Shown one piece after another: positions 1-9,419 of a DNA stretch of 64,000 nt (its first letter is position 1; each line of letters starts with the position of its first letter). The DNA comes from an uncultured Ruminiclostridium sp. (GTDB lineage Bacteria; Bacillota; Clostridia; Oscillospirales; Ruminococcaceae). A program made the position numbers and the translations under genes. A model generated the notes under the pieces. The model ran no database searches. It was not told where the DNA came from and saw only the letters and a list, made by a program, of their open reading frames with translations. The stretch covers positions 45,264 through 109,263 of the forward strand of contig CANQED010000008.1 in assembly GCA_947594425.1 (NCBI GenBank), given 5' to 3'.

Positions 1-3000
1 ATTCGTCTGATTAAGAGCTTCATTAGCAAATGTAGATATCATATCATTGGCTGTGTTCTTTACTCTTTGAGTAGAATCCGAGAAAACACGTATGAAACTG
101 TCCAACCCGCTTTCTCCAAGCTTTTTGAGCGACTCACTAAAAGATGACATGCCATTAATATCAATTTCATTCATATTATTTGCTATGCCAATCAAAGTCT
201 CAATTTCACCGAGAGATGAAGAAAGCTTGTCGGAATCAATACCTCGAATATTTTCGTAATATCCGGCAAAAGCAGAACCAAAAGTTTTAAGACTTTCGCC
301 AAAAACACCTATATCTTTACTTCCCGTAAACCAACTTGTTATACCACCCGTTTGAGGTAAACTGTTAGAAAGACTCACTAACGAATCCCCCGCATCAGCA
401 GTAGCCGTAACAACTTCAGGATCTATGTCAGACACGTAATTGGCATACAATGCGAACGATTGTCCAAACTTTTCTAACTGTTTCCCAAAAAGTTCAATAT
501 CATTAGTGCCCGTAAACCAATCGAATACTCCACCCGTTTTCGGCAAAGTGTTTGAGAGCTCTACCAGTGCTTTTCCGGCGGTTGCAGAACTATTAACAGC
601 ATCGATTTCTATACCTGAAACAGCATCAGAATACGAATGCATAGCTCTACCAAATGGTACAAGCTGTTCGCCAAAAGACGTCATGTCGCTACTTCCGGTA
701 AACCAGCTTATAATTCCTCCAGATGGCGGCAAAGTGTTTGCCAACTCTGCCAAAGTCTTACCTGCAGTTGCAGATGCAGTTATAGCACTGCCGTCTATTC
801 CGGTCACGTTATTTGAAAATTCCTTCATAGCTTTGCCAAAAGGAACTATTTGTTTGCCGAATGTATCCATATCGTTACATCCGGTAAACCAACTTACGAT
901 GCCTCCTGACGAAGGTAAAGTCGCTGCCATTTCAGCCAAAGACAATCCTGCGGTTGAAGCGTTTTGTACAGCGTTACCATCAATTCCCGAAACTGTAAGT
1001 GAAAAACGTTTCATCGCATTTCCAAACGGTACAAGCTGTTCAGCGAACGACGTCATATCGCTACTTCCGGTAAACCAGCTTATAATTCCTCCGTCTTCGG
1101 GTAATGTTGCCGCCATATTTGCAAGAGCCTCGCCAGCTATTGCGGCATTTGAAACCGCATCGGCATCCATACCGGTTATTTCCAACGAAAAAGCCTTTAT
1201 AGCTTCGCCGAAAGGAACCAGTTTTTCTCCAAAGGAAGCTAAGTCGTTTCCTCCGGTGAAGAAATCTATAAGACCTCCGGTGTCCGGTAGAGTTTTTGAT
1301 AATTCGACTAACGCCTGTCCCGCAGTTGTTGATACTGTAACTGCTTTTTCATCAATTTTCCCCGACACTGTCTCAGAATATTTGGCCATTGCTTCACCAA
1401 ACGGAACAAGCTTTTCTCCGAAAGAGGCTAAATCATTTCCTCCCGTAAAGAAATCTACAAGACCTCCGGTGTCCGGTAAGGTTTTTGATAACTCTACTAA
1501 AGATTGACCCGCAGATGCCGATGTTTCTACTGCTTTTTTATCGATCTTTCCGGATACTATTTCGGAGTATTTAGCGATTGCTTCACCGAACGGAACAAGC
1601 TTTTCTCCGAAAGAAGCTAAGTCGTTTCCTCCGGTGAAGAAATCTATAAGACCTCCAGTGTCCGGTAGAGTTTTAGACAATTCGACCAATGTCTTCCCTG
1701 CTGACGCCGACGTTTCGACTGCTTTTTTATCGATCTTTCCGGATACTATTTCGGAGTATTTAGCGATTGCTTCACCAAACGGAACAAGCTTTTCTCCGAA
1801 AGAAGCCAAGTCATTTCCCCCGGTGAAGAAATCTATAAGACCTCCTGTATTAGGTAGGTTTTTTGCAAGCTCAGACAAAGCTCGTCCGGCAGATGCCGAC
1901 GTTTCGACTGCTTTAGAATTAATTTTGCCGCTAACGGTTTGAGAATACGTCACCATAGCTCGACCAAAAGATACAATTCTTTTGCCGAAATCGTCGATAT
2001 CGTTTTCTCCCATCAAAAATCCGAGTACTCCACCGGAATTCGGTAATTCGTTTGCCATTTTGGAAAGCGCCTTAGCGGCATTCGCAGAGCGTTCAACAAC
2101 ATCCGCATCAATGCCTTTTATTCCCATGTAGTATTTTTTCAAATATGGAGCAAAATCCGAAAGTTGTTCACCAAATTTGACAAATGATTTACCGCCTGTG
2201 AACCACGAAGTAAGACTGTCTATTATTCCTGCGGCGGTGAGTATCAGAACCGTTTCTGCCAAATTTTTTGCGCCTTGCAAAGAAGCAGTGTCTACTTTTT
2301 GTATTTCATCAAGAAAAGGCTGCGCATTTTGAATAAATTTATTGAGATTGGTTCCTATTATCGGTAAAACAGCCGTTGCAACTACGGCTTCGGCGGCTAT
2401 AATTGTTAAAAGCGACATCATTGCCGCTACCGCTGCAAGGGAGGCTGTAGCAGTAAGGATAGTACCTATATCGAATCCGCCAAGTGCTTGAACCAAAGAA
2501 TCGAGAACGGCTTTAAACAGATTAACGGCGGAAGATATTACCTGTGGTATACCAGCGGCAAGTCCGTCCAATATTCCAACAACAATCTGTAACAAAGACT
2601 CTACAATTTCTTGGATATGGGTTGCAAAAGAACTAAGTACCTCTTGGACAATATTCAAAAGGACTTCTACAGCAAGAGGCACGACATCATTTAACGCTAT
2701 GAGTAACGAAGTGGCAATTGCTGATATGCAATCTACAATAGCCGGAATAGCTTCGCCTAAAGATTTAGCTAACGCAGAAACAATATCGGGTATTGCCGTT
2801 ACCAATCCGATAAGTACATCAACTATGGCTGCAACCAATATTGTAGCAGAGCCCGCAAATGTGCTCAATGCTATTGATGCTGTCAGCAATCCTGCTCCGA
2901 ATGCAACAGCGGCAACCCCTATTAGCGCCAAAGCACCGGATAGAGCAATTATTGTACCGGTAACGGGTTTCAGTAAATATCCTGCAACCCCTAGAATAGT

Positions 3001-6000
3001 AAACACTCCCGCTATAGTCAACAGCCCTTTTGCTATGCTTTCCCAAGACATGGCACCCATTACGGCTAATACCGGAACAAGCATTGCCAAAGCAGCAGAA
3101 CAAACCAACACAGCAGATGCTCCCGCCAAAGCTTTTGAATCAACGATTTTCAACGCTATAACAATCTCAGCAAGAGCGGCCGCCATAGCAACAAGACCTC
3201 GTGCGAGTTCTTCCCAAGACATATCTCCTAAAGTGGAAAGCGCTGATGAAAATATCTTCATTGAAGCTCCAACTATCGCCAATCCTGTTCCAGCAGCAAT
3301 TATTTTTGCTCCGCTCGGCATCAATTTCATCGCAATGGCAACTTCAACAAGAGCAACTCCAAGACCGATAAGCCCTTTGGCAAGGGTATCTATACTCAAA
3401 TTACCAATATTGTTTATAGCTTTTCCGAATATCAGCATTGACGCTCCAAGAATTGTCATTCCGACAGCGGTCGACATCAATCCTTTGGAATTATTTGTGA
3501 GCTTCATAAAAGCGGCAATTTCAGCGAGTACTACCCCTACACCCGCAAGTCCTTTGATAAGTGCGGATATATCAAGCGAAGCAAATACTCCGACAGCATC
3601 GGCGAGTATGCGTATGCCCTCCGACAGAGCCATCAATCCGAGTCCTTTTCCCAGACTCATTTTATCAAGATCGGCAACTTTTAAAAACAATGCTAATTCG
3701 GCACAAAGAACGCCGACCCCTATTAGTCCTGCCGCAAGAGCCTTAATATCAAGTTCTCCAAGATCTTTTACAGGTTTTGACAGAAGTCTAATAGCCGCCG
3801 CGAACGCAATTAATCCCAAAGAGCCCTTTATCAGCCCTTCGCTATTCTTTGAAAGCTGTTTTGACACTATCACTAAAATAGAAGAGAGACCAGCTATAGC
3901 TGTAATACCGATAGCAACACCCTTTATATCAAGTCCCGAAAGTTTTTTTAGTGCAGAAGCCAAAATAAGCACCGATGTTGCCATAGCTATTAAAGTCGCA
4001 GAGCTCGTCAATGATGATTTTCCTATATTAGCTTTGCCCATAACCATCATAACTCCGGCAAGTTCTGCAAATAAAGCAGTTATAGCCGTTAAAGCGTCAA
4101 ACAGTTTTCCTGATTCTATTCCGGAAATTACGACAAGTGAAACCGCAAGTATGCCGACCGCTGCGGCTATTTTAAGAAGCGAATTGGCTTTAATATCTTT
4201 TTGCCAAGCTTCAAAGCACCCTTTAACCCCGTTCAGCATACCTTTTAGAGTTTCAAGTATTCCCGAAGTATTTTCACCAACATCAGTGAGGCTGCCTATA
4301 AATTTTTTGATGCCAACCCCGATTGATACTAACACCCCGCCGTTTACAAGATCTAATACCTTTTTAAAATCAGCATCCTTTATAGCGTTTGAAATGGCAG
4401 AGCCAACGCTGCCAAGAGATTTTCCAACCGCAGAGGATACGGCGGAAAAAATAGGCGATAACTTTTTTACTAGTTCCCATATACCGCCGAATATCTTCTT
4501 TATACCATCAAACAGCGAAACGAAGGGCTTAAATGCTTTTTCTGTTTTTTCAGAAAGTGTATCTATGCCATTTGTGTTTATTTTTCCAAATCCGCTGAAT
4601 ATTTCTTTTAACTTATTTAAAAAATCACTTGCTTTTTTGCGAATTTTTTCAAATACGTTAAAGATGGACAACCCAGTAAGTAGCTTAAAAACGGTGTCTA
4701 TCTTTTTTGGTATACCCTGAACGAATTTTACAATATTTTGAAGAACCTTATTAAATATATCGCTCTTTTTTATTATATCGTCTAATTTAGTAAGCCATTT
4801 TCCTATTTTCCCAGTTACCCCGAGTACCCCTCCGCCTAAATCGTCTAATCCTCCGAACAAAGGAGTTATCGCTTTTAAAACTGCAGAAAATGCACGTTTT
4901 ACAATATCTAAAACAGCGAACATACCTTTAAAAGTAGCTTTTAGATTTTCAGACGCTTTATCACTCAATTTAAGACGTGCAGTAAACTTAGCGAAATTAT
5001 CGATAATCACATATAACTGTTGAGCAGTAGTTCTTGGAAATATTTCTCTAAACGCTTTACTTACAGGCTTTAAAACACTAACTAATCCATCAAAAGCGTT
5101 TTTTAAGGCTTCAATAAGTTTGGCACGCCCACCAAGATCTTTCCATTCTTGAAGCAAAGAATTTCTCGCATCAGACTGTGCGTCTATAAACCCTCCGACA
5201 ACTTCGCTTACATTTGTCCACAGTTCTTTTGCTTCCTCAAAATTACCGAAAACTATCTCCCATGTAGCAGCCCAGCCTGAACCGGCCGCCTCTTTAAGAG
5301 TATCCATAAGCTGAGTAAAAGTTTTGACATCTTGAGCAGCGGCAAATGCTTTTTTTCCTATCTCGGTCGTTTCATCGGCGTAATCTCCAAGAGTTTTAAC
5401 TAACACGTCAGTCGTCATCCACTGTGCCGAAAGAGAATCGTTAAAGTTGCTTGTTGCATCAAACAATGCCGAAACCTTTCCATTAGCGTCGGTAGTGGTT
5501 GTTTGGTATTTGTCGCCAACTTTAACAACTGTACCCATCGAAAGAGCTGTTTCAAGTAATTTATCCTTAAATTCTACAGTAGCCATATTAGCGTTTTCTA
5601 TAGATTTCCAATCAATTAACTTGACATATCCCGCTGATAAAGCCTGTGCAAAATTGTACATCGCTCTGGATGCCTCGTTAGAGTTTGCGCCTGAAACTGC
5701 TGCCTCATTGCTTATACCCTGAATGGCTTTGACCGCATCTTCTAATTTTACTCCCGCGTTTGTGAATTTTCCGATATTATTTGTCATATCAGAAAAAGAA
5801 TAGATAGTTTTATCGGCGTATGTATTTAATTCGTCTAAATAACCGTTTACAGTTTCGAGGTCTTCGCCCGTGCTTGCCATAATAGTTTGTATTGAACCCA
5901 TTTTTAGTTCATATTCTTGGAAGCCTTGACTTATCGGCTCAATACTTAATGATCTGAGCATTTTCTTTCCGGTATTGACCGCAGAATTAGCTATATTGGC

Positions 6001-6249
6001 AAGAGCTGTGACTGCAATAGTTTCAAGAGCTGAAAATTTCACTTGTACCGTTTCTACAGCACTGCGGAATCCTGACAAATTACAATTTTTGGCGGCAGCA
6101 TCAACGCTTTCGAGCCCTTTTGTTGCGCCATTCATATCGAGGCTTTTCTTTAATTTATCGAGTGTTGACAAACTTGTCTGAACATTGCTTTCAAACTGTT
6201 TATTGTCAAATCGCATTTCTACAACACGTTCGTCCACTGTTTTACTCAC
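1..6249 (-). CDS. Phage tail tape measure protein (partial, C-terminus beyond the left edge)
   Basis: Open minus-strand frame starting at GTG 6249 (GTGA overlap with the upstream gene stop): VSKTVDERVVEMRFDNKQFESNVQTSLSTLDKLKKSLDMNGATKGLESVDAAAK..., typical tape measure N-terminus, long hydrophobic repeats, tandem repeats near the left edge. Missing from the ORF track because it has no stop inside the window. Confidence 0.9.
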   Translation of the reverse strand, partial: MSKTVDERVVEMRFDNKQFESNVQTSLSTLDKLKKSLDMNGATKGLESVDAAAKNCNLSGFRSAVETVQVKFSALETIAVTALANIANSAVNTGKKMLRSLSIEPISQGFQEYELKMGSIQTIMASTGEDLETVNGYLDELNTYADKTIYSFSDMTNNIGKFTNAGVKLEDAVKAIQGISNEAAVSGANSNEASRAMYNFAQALSAGYVKLIDWKSIENANMATVEFKDKLLETALSMGTVVKVGDKYQTTTTDANGKVSALFDATSNFNDSLSAQWMTTDVLVKTLGDYADETTEIGKKAFAAAQDVKTFTQLMDTLKEAAGSGWAATWEIVFGNFEEAKELWTNVSEVVGGFIDAQSDARNSLLQEWKDLGGRAKLIEALKNAFDGLVSVLKPVSKAFREIFPRTTAQQLYVIIDNFAKFTARLKLSDKASENLKATFKGMFAVLDIVKRAFSAVLKAITPLFGGLDDLGGGVLGVTGKIGKWLTKLDDIIKKSDIFNKVLQNIVKFVQGIPKKIDTVFKLLTGLSIFNVFEKIRKKASDFLNKLKEIFSGFGKINTNGIDTLSEKTEKAFKPFVSLFDGIKKIFGGIWELVKKLSPIFSAVSSAVGKSLGSVGSAISNAIKDADFKKVLDLVNGGVLVSIGVGIKKFIGSLTDVGENTSGILETLKGMLNGVKGCFEAWQKDIKANSLLKIAAAVGILAVSLVVISGIESGKLFDALTAITALFAELAGVMMVMGKANIGKSSLTSSATLIAMATSVLILASALKKLSGLDIKGVAIGITAIAGLSSILVIVSKQLSKNSEGLIKGSLGLIAFAAAIRLLSKPVKDLGELDIKALAAGLIGVGVLCAELALFLKVADLDKMSLGKGLGLMALSEGIRILADAVGVFASLDISALIKGLAGVGVVLAEIAAFMKLTNNSKGLMSTAVGMTILGASMLIFGKAINNIGNLSIDTLAKGLIGLGVALVEVAIAMKLMPSGAKIIAAGTGLAIVGASMKIFSSALSTLGDMSWEELARGLVAMAAALAEIVIALKIVDSKALAGASAVLVCSAALAMLVPVLAVMGAMSWESIAKGLLTIAGVFTILGVAGYLLKPVTGTIIALSGALALIGVAAVAFGAGLLTASIALSTFAGSATILVAAIVDVLIGLVTAIPDIVSALAKSLGEAIPAIVDCISAIATSLLIALNDVVPLAVEVLLNIVQEVLSSFATHIQEIVESLLQIVVGILDGLAAGIPQVISSAVNLFKAVLDSLVQALGGFDIGTILTATASLAAVAAMMSLLTIIAAEAVVATAVLPIIGTNLNKFIQNAQPFLDEIQKVDTASLQGAKNLAETVLILTAAGIIDSLTSWFTGGKSFVKFGEQLSDFAPYLKKYYMGIKGIDADVVERSANAAKALSKMANELPNSGGVLGFLMGENDIDDFGKRIVSFGRAMVTYSQTVSGKINSKAVETSASAGRALSELAKNLPNTGGLIDFFTGGNDLASFGEKLVPFGEAIAKYSEIVSGKIDKKAVETSASAGKTLVELSKTLPDTGGLIDFFTGGNDLASFGEKLVPFGEAIAKYSEIVSGKIDKKAVETSASAGQSLVELSKTLPDTGGLVDFFTGGNDLASFGEKLVPFGEAMAKYSETVSGKIDEKAVTVSTTAGQALVELSKTLPDTGGLIDFFTGGNDLASFGEKLVPFGEAIKAFSLEITGMDADAVSNAAIAGEALANMAATLPEDGGIISWFTGSSDMTSFAEQLVPFGNAMKRFSLTVSGIDGNAVQNASTAGLSLAEMAATLPSSGGIVSWFTGCNDMDTFGKQIVPFGKAMKEFSNNVTGIDGSAITASATAGKTLAELANTLPPSGGIISWFTGSSDMTSFGEQLVPFGRAMHSYSDAVSGIEIDAVNSSATAGKALVELSNTLPKTGGVFDWFTGTNDIELFGKQLEKFGQSFALYANYVSDIDPEVVTATADAGDSLVSLSNSLPQTGGITSWFTGSKDIGVFGESLKTFGSAFAGYYENIRGIDSDKLSSSLGEIETLIGIANNMNEIDINGMSSFSESLKKLGESGLDSFIRVFSDSTQRVKNTANDMISTFANEALNQTN
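323..2210 (-). repeat. Tandem 186-189 bp (62-63 aa) repeats within the tape measure gene, about 11 copies
   Basis: Phased anchor 'ccggtaaacca/ccggtgaagaa' at about 323, 509, 695, 881, 1067, 1253, 1442, 1631, 1820, 2009, 2195. Encodes units like GGLIDFFTGGNDLASFGEKLVPFGEAIAKYSEIVSGKIDKKAVETSASAG. Confidence 0.9.
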
Positions 6250-6626
6250 AGACTCTTCACCTCTTCCCATGCGTCTTTTGTTAATTTATCAAAAATCGGG
6301 CGGATTGCCGGATTTATGTAATCCCTTCCTTGTATCCAGCCGCCGTCTTTAGCGGCGTGTCCATATTGCAAAATTATCGCAATCGGAACTCCATTTTGAA
6401 TGTTGGAATTATAAAAAGAAATTGTATATGTTCCTTTGCTATTCGTAATTTTGTAAGACCATGAGTTCGCGGTAAGTCCGGTATCTTTAGGAGTGCCCGC
6501 TGACAAAGCTATAACGCCTGCGCGTCCGTATTTGTCAAGATTTACATTTTTTGCGATTTTCTTTGCGTTTTGTAAATATCGGGTAATCTTAAGATAGTTA
6601 CCTTTTTGTGTTAATGTTATTTTCAT
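6246..6626 (-). CDS. HK97 gp10-like / tail completion protein
   Basis: 126 aa, 'GTPKDTGLTANSWSY...GRDYINPAIRPIFDKLTKDAWEEV', position directly upstream of the tape measure region. Confidence 0.65.
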   Translation of the reverse strand: MKITLTQKGNYLKITRYLQNAKKIAKNVNLDKYGRAGVIALSAGTPKDTGLTANSWSYKITNSKGTYTISFYNSNIQNGVPIAIILQYGHAAKDGGWIQGRDYINPAIRPIFDKLTKDAWEEVKSL

Positions 6627-6642
6627 TACCGCGTCCTCCTAT

Positions 6643-7185
6643 TTATCCTTTTGAGTTGTATTTCTTTCTTCTCGCAGCATTTAGAGCGGAATTTCTTCTC
6701 AATATTTCGCCTTTGCTCATTCGCTTCGGCTTACTGTTTTTGAGTTCACATACGCGAATTAAAGTCAAAAGCTTATTAAGATGCCACTTTTGACATTCAA
6801 AAGGTATGTTTAGAGCAATCATCCAATAGTAAATAAGCTCTGCTGTTACTGTTTCGACCTTTCCGGAACTTTTTCTTTCGTTGGGTATATATGTAGCCGT
6901 CATCGGAGCTTCGATGTATTTATCGACATCGTTGATGTTGCTGTTTGTAAGGCAATTATATACATTGGGGTCGACATTTTGGGTAAGAGTCATGCATCTT
7001 ACATAATCTACGGTTTCTTCAAATGATTTTTTCCCTTTTGAAAGAAATGCCTTACACCATTTAGATTCCCATTTTGAAACAGAAACAAGAGAATGCTCCA
7101 GCTGCAACTTCTGTCCTTTTGTATATATAAATTCTTGTTTTTCTTCATCCCATTGCTCTGTAGGAGGAATAAAAATCTGAAGCAT
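6643..7185 (-). CDS. Tail assembly chaperone-like protein (second ORF)
   Basis: 180 aa between the small chaperone-like ORF and the tape measure block; typical length and position. Confidence 0.5.
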   Translation of the reverse strand: MLQIFIPPTEQWDEEKQEFIYTKGQKLQLEHSLVSVSKWESKWCKAFLSKGKKSFEETVDYVRCMTLTQNVDPNVYNCLTNSNINDVDKYIEAPMTATYIPNERKSSGKVETVTAELIYYWMIALNIPFECQKWHLNKLLTLIRVCELKNSKPKRMSKGEILRRNSALNAARRKKYNSKG

Positions 7186-7197
7186 TCCATCACCCGT

Positions 7198-7602
7198 TTA
7201 CTCTGTTTGCTCAGCTAAATCACTTGATAATGATTTTGCTGTAAAGTTTTGAGGCAATATGCTGTTAATAAAATTTGCCGCAGCATCTGCGTCGGTAGCA
7301 AGCTCAATATACAGCTGGGAATACGCTTCGGTCTGTGAAAAAGCCTCGGAAAGCTCTTTAGACTTAACAAACCTTTTCCCATCGGGGCTCTTTTCACCGT
7401 AAGATTTAAGTAAAATGTCTTTAAAGATTTTTACTATCGCGGGGATATCCTGAGAAGAGATGATCTTTCTAATAGCCTGTGCAAGCCCTTCAGCGGTGCT
7501 CGTTTCCATTTCTATTACCTCTGCCTTATTGAGATTAAAATAGAAATCCTCTGTACGTTCGACGCCATTATAGTCGGTATATGTTATGGTTTTCTTTAAC
7601 AT
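7198..7602 (-). CDS. Tail assembly chaperone-like protein (first ORF)
   Basis: 134 aa, 'MLKKTITYTDYNGVERTEDFYFNLNKAEVIEME', downstream of the major tail protein. Confidence 0.65.
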   Translation of the reverse strand: MLKKTITYTDYNGVERTEDFYFNLNKAEVIEMETSTAEGLAQAIRKIISSQDIPAIVKIFKDILLKSYGEKSPDGKRFVKSKELSEAFSQTEAYSQLYIELATDADAAANFINSILPQNFTAKSLSSDLAEQTE

Positions 7603-7628
7603 AATAATATTTCTCCTTTCAAATTAAA

Positions 7629-7682
7629 AAAAAGAGAGCCGCAATACCGAATATTTTTATCCGGTTGTTGCGGCTCTATTAA
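7629..7682 (-). terminator. Hairpin terminator after the major tail protein gene
   Basis: Inverted repeat agagccgcaa...ttgcggctct followed by A/T runs. Confidence 0.75.
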
Positions 7683-7695
7683 AATCGGGCAATTT

Positions 7696-8379
7696 TTAAT
7701 CTCCCGCTGTCATAAGTTTAAACACTTCGTTAGGAAGCGGAAGTCTCGGTTCTTTACCATCCTCGGTTTCGGAACCGGTCGGATCCTTTCCGTAAAGAAT
7801 ATCCTCAAGAGCAGCCAGCTTAGCCGGGTCCGCCTTTGTACTGTCAATAGTGAGGCATGCAGTAGGCTTATGACCGTCCACGTCGACCGGGGTAGTTGTA
7901 ATCTCCCAAGAAAAAGTGATAGCCTCGGGGCTGTCCGATATGGTGGAATATCCTTTTTCGGATGGAGCAGCAAGAGCATTGTAAATCAGATGAAGCTTAT
8001 AACCGTATTCGCCATTATCAACATCGTTTCCGAGCACGGTACGGTAGCACATACCAAATTTCTTTCTCGGCTGCTGACCTATAATAACCCCCTTCGTAAG
8101 TTCGGCTGACCCGTCGCACTCCTTCCATTCATCGGGGTAAGTATACGCTTCGATAGTTGCGCCAAAATCCTCGTTGGAAATAAGGTTAAGATATTTTATA
8201 TCATCCGCATACAAAGGGTTAGCCTCAGCACCGGAGGGGCTTTCTGTTACCGATATAAGTCCGTTCCAAGCTACGCCCTTATTGTAATCACCGCCCTCCG
8301 CCATCGGATAAAGAACGCCTTTCTTTACGCCGGTTTCATAAAATCTCTCACCGACTTTATCCCAAACAATTTTACTCAT
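7696..8379 (-). CDS. Major tail protein
   Basis: 227 aa, 'GERFYETGVKKGVLYPMAEGGDYNKGVAWNGLISVTESPSGAEANPLYADDIKYLNL', gene order. Confidence 0.8.
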   Translation of the reverse strand: MSKIVWDKVGERFYETGVKKGVLYPMAEGGDYNKGVAWNGLISVTESPSGAEANPLYADDIKYLNLISNEDFGATIEAYTYPDEWKECDGSAELTKGVIIGQQPRKKFGMCYRTVLGNDVDNGEYGYKLHLIYNALAAPSEKGYSTISDSPEAITFSWEITTTPVDVDGHKPTACLTIDSTKADPAKLAALEDILYGKDPTGSETEDGKEPRLPLPNEVFKLMTAGD

Positions 8380-8393
8380 AGTGTAATTCCTCC

Positions 8394-8702
8394 TTAAAAA
8401 TATAATGTAAAGACATCGTAATTTAGATTATCTTTAGTATAATGACGGTCAAACGAACAAGTAGGCAAAGCCAATATTTTATCCACAAGCGGGCTATCAG
8501 GGTCTTCATCGATTAGCGTCAATGAATATCGATGTTTCAACAAATAAGCGCCATCGTCCGCGTTGATTTTTTCAATATCCTCACGGCTGTATACAATTGC
8601 AGGATAAATCATTTTCACCGATTCAGGCGGTTGAAAATATGCATTTTTTGATCCAAGAATGTCGCACAAGACATTATGTAACCCAATTCTTTTGTCCTCC
8701 AT
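8394..8702 (-). CDS. Tail terminator-like / minor structural protein
   Basis: 102 aa, position between head-closure genes and the major tail protein. Confidence 0.45.
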   Translation of the reverse strand: MEDKRIGLHNVLCDILGSKNAYFQPPESVKMIYPAIVYSREDIEKINADDGAYLLKHRYSLTLIDEDPDSPLVDKILALPTCSFDRHYTKDNLNYDVFTLYF

Positions 8703-9009
8703 TGTATACGCCTCCTATACTCAATATCAGTCTTGGATGCTGTACCTCAACGCTGTTTATCTTCCATTTTGCGCCCATAAATTCGATATACCGCATTGTG
8801 CGAAAATTCTCATTGGCAAAAGGGTCGGCTACAATGGCTATTTGATTGACTATGTCCAAATCATCATTTAAGCCATCACCTGTCTGATAACGCTTTATGT
8901 TTTTGGAAACATCTCCGAAATAGTATTTTTCAGTTACGACTTCTTTCCAAACGCCCGGTTTTTGTTCATCGGTTATCGCGAACCCTATTTTTCCGTAAAA
9001 CTTTGCCAT
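8674..9009 (-). CDS. Head closure / head-tail joining-like protein
   Basis: 111 aa, 'MAKFYGKIGFAITDEQKPGVWKEVVTEKYYFGDVSKNIKRYQ', gene order. Confidence 0.5.
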   Translation of the reverse strand: MAKFYGKIGFAITDEQKPGVWKEVVTEKYYFGDVSKNIKRYQTGDGLNDDLDIVNQIAIVADPFANENFRTMRYIEFMGAKWKINSVEVQHPRLILSIGGVYNGGQKNWVT

Positions 9010-9024
9010 TTTGATTTTCTCCCA

Positions 9025-9399
9025 TTATTCCTGACTTAAAACTAAACCGGAAAGGTCATAAACGACTTCACCAGAATCATCGTTCTTTTTGTATAGTACA
9101 ACCAGTTTCTGGTCGTTACTCGTAACACGAAATACACAGAAATTATCGTCTACCACTACAGGATCCGTCAAATAATCGCCGTTTTTCTCTCTAAGCGCGA
9201 CTCTAATTTCTACATCTTCTTCTGCTGAGAAATTTAGTGCCAGAAAATTCCCATGATCTTTAGACGGGTCTCCAAATAAATTGTAGTTCTCTATATAATA
9301 GAGCTCTCCGGTAATCGTTTTGGTTTCATCGTTTATTAATATTCCATGCTGTAGCTCACTTACTTTACGATCAAAATATGGTTTAGCCTCGTTATCCAT
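9025..9399 (-). CDS. Hypothetical structural-region protein
   Basis: 124 aa ORF in the packed structural operon. Confidence 0.6.
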   Translation of the reverse strand: MDNEAKPYFDRKVSELQHGILINDETKTITGELYYIENYNLFGDPSKDHGNFLALNFSAEEDVEIRVALREKNGDYLTDPVVVDDNFCVFRVTSNDQKLVVLYKKNDDSGEVVYDLSGLVLSQE

Positions 9400-9419
9400 A
9401 GCCTTAATAACGAGGCCGA

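Noticed and set aside
440-4720. Long plus-strand ORFs (355, 102, 673 aa) in the tape measure region
   Set aside because: They are antisense shadows of the open minus-strand tape measure frame; composition is odd (Ala/Pro/Ser-rich repeats mirroring the minus-strand repeats) and no RBS or family motif was seen.
7008-7193. MMECFRFLFLLQSNG ORF as a frameshift product of the tail chaperone
   Set aside because: Out of frame with both chaperone-like ORFs and no slippery heptamer was seen at the overlap.
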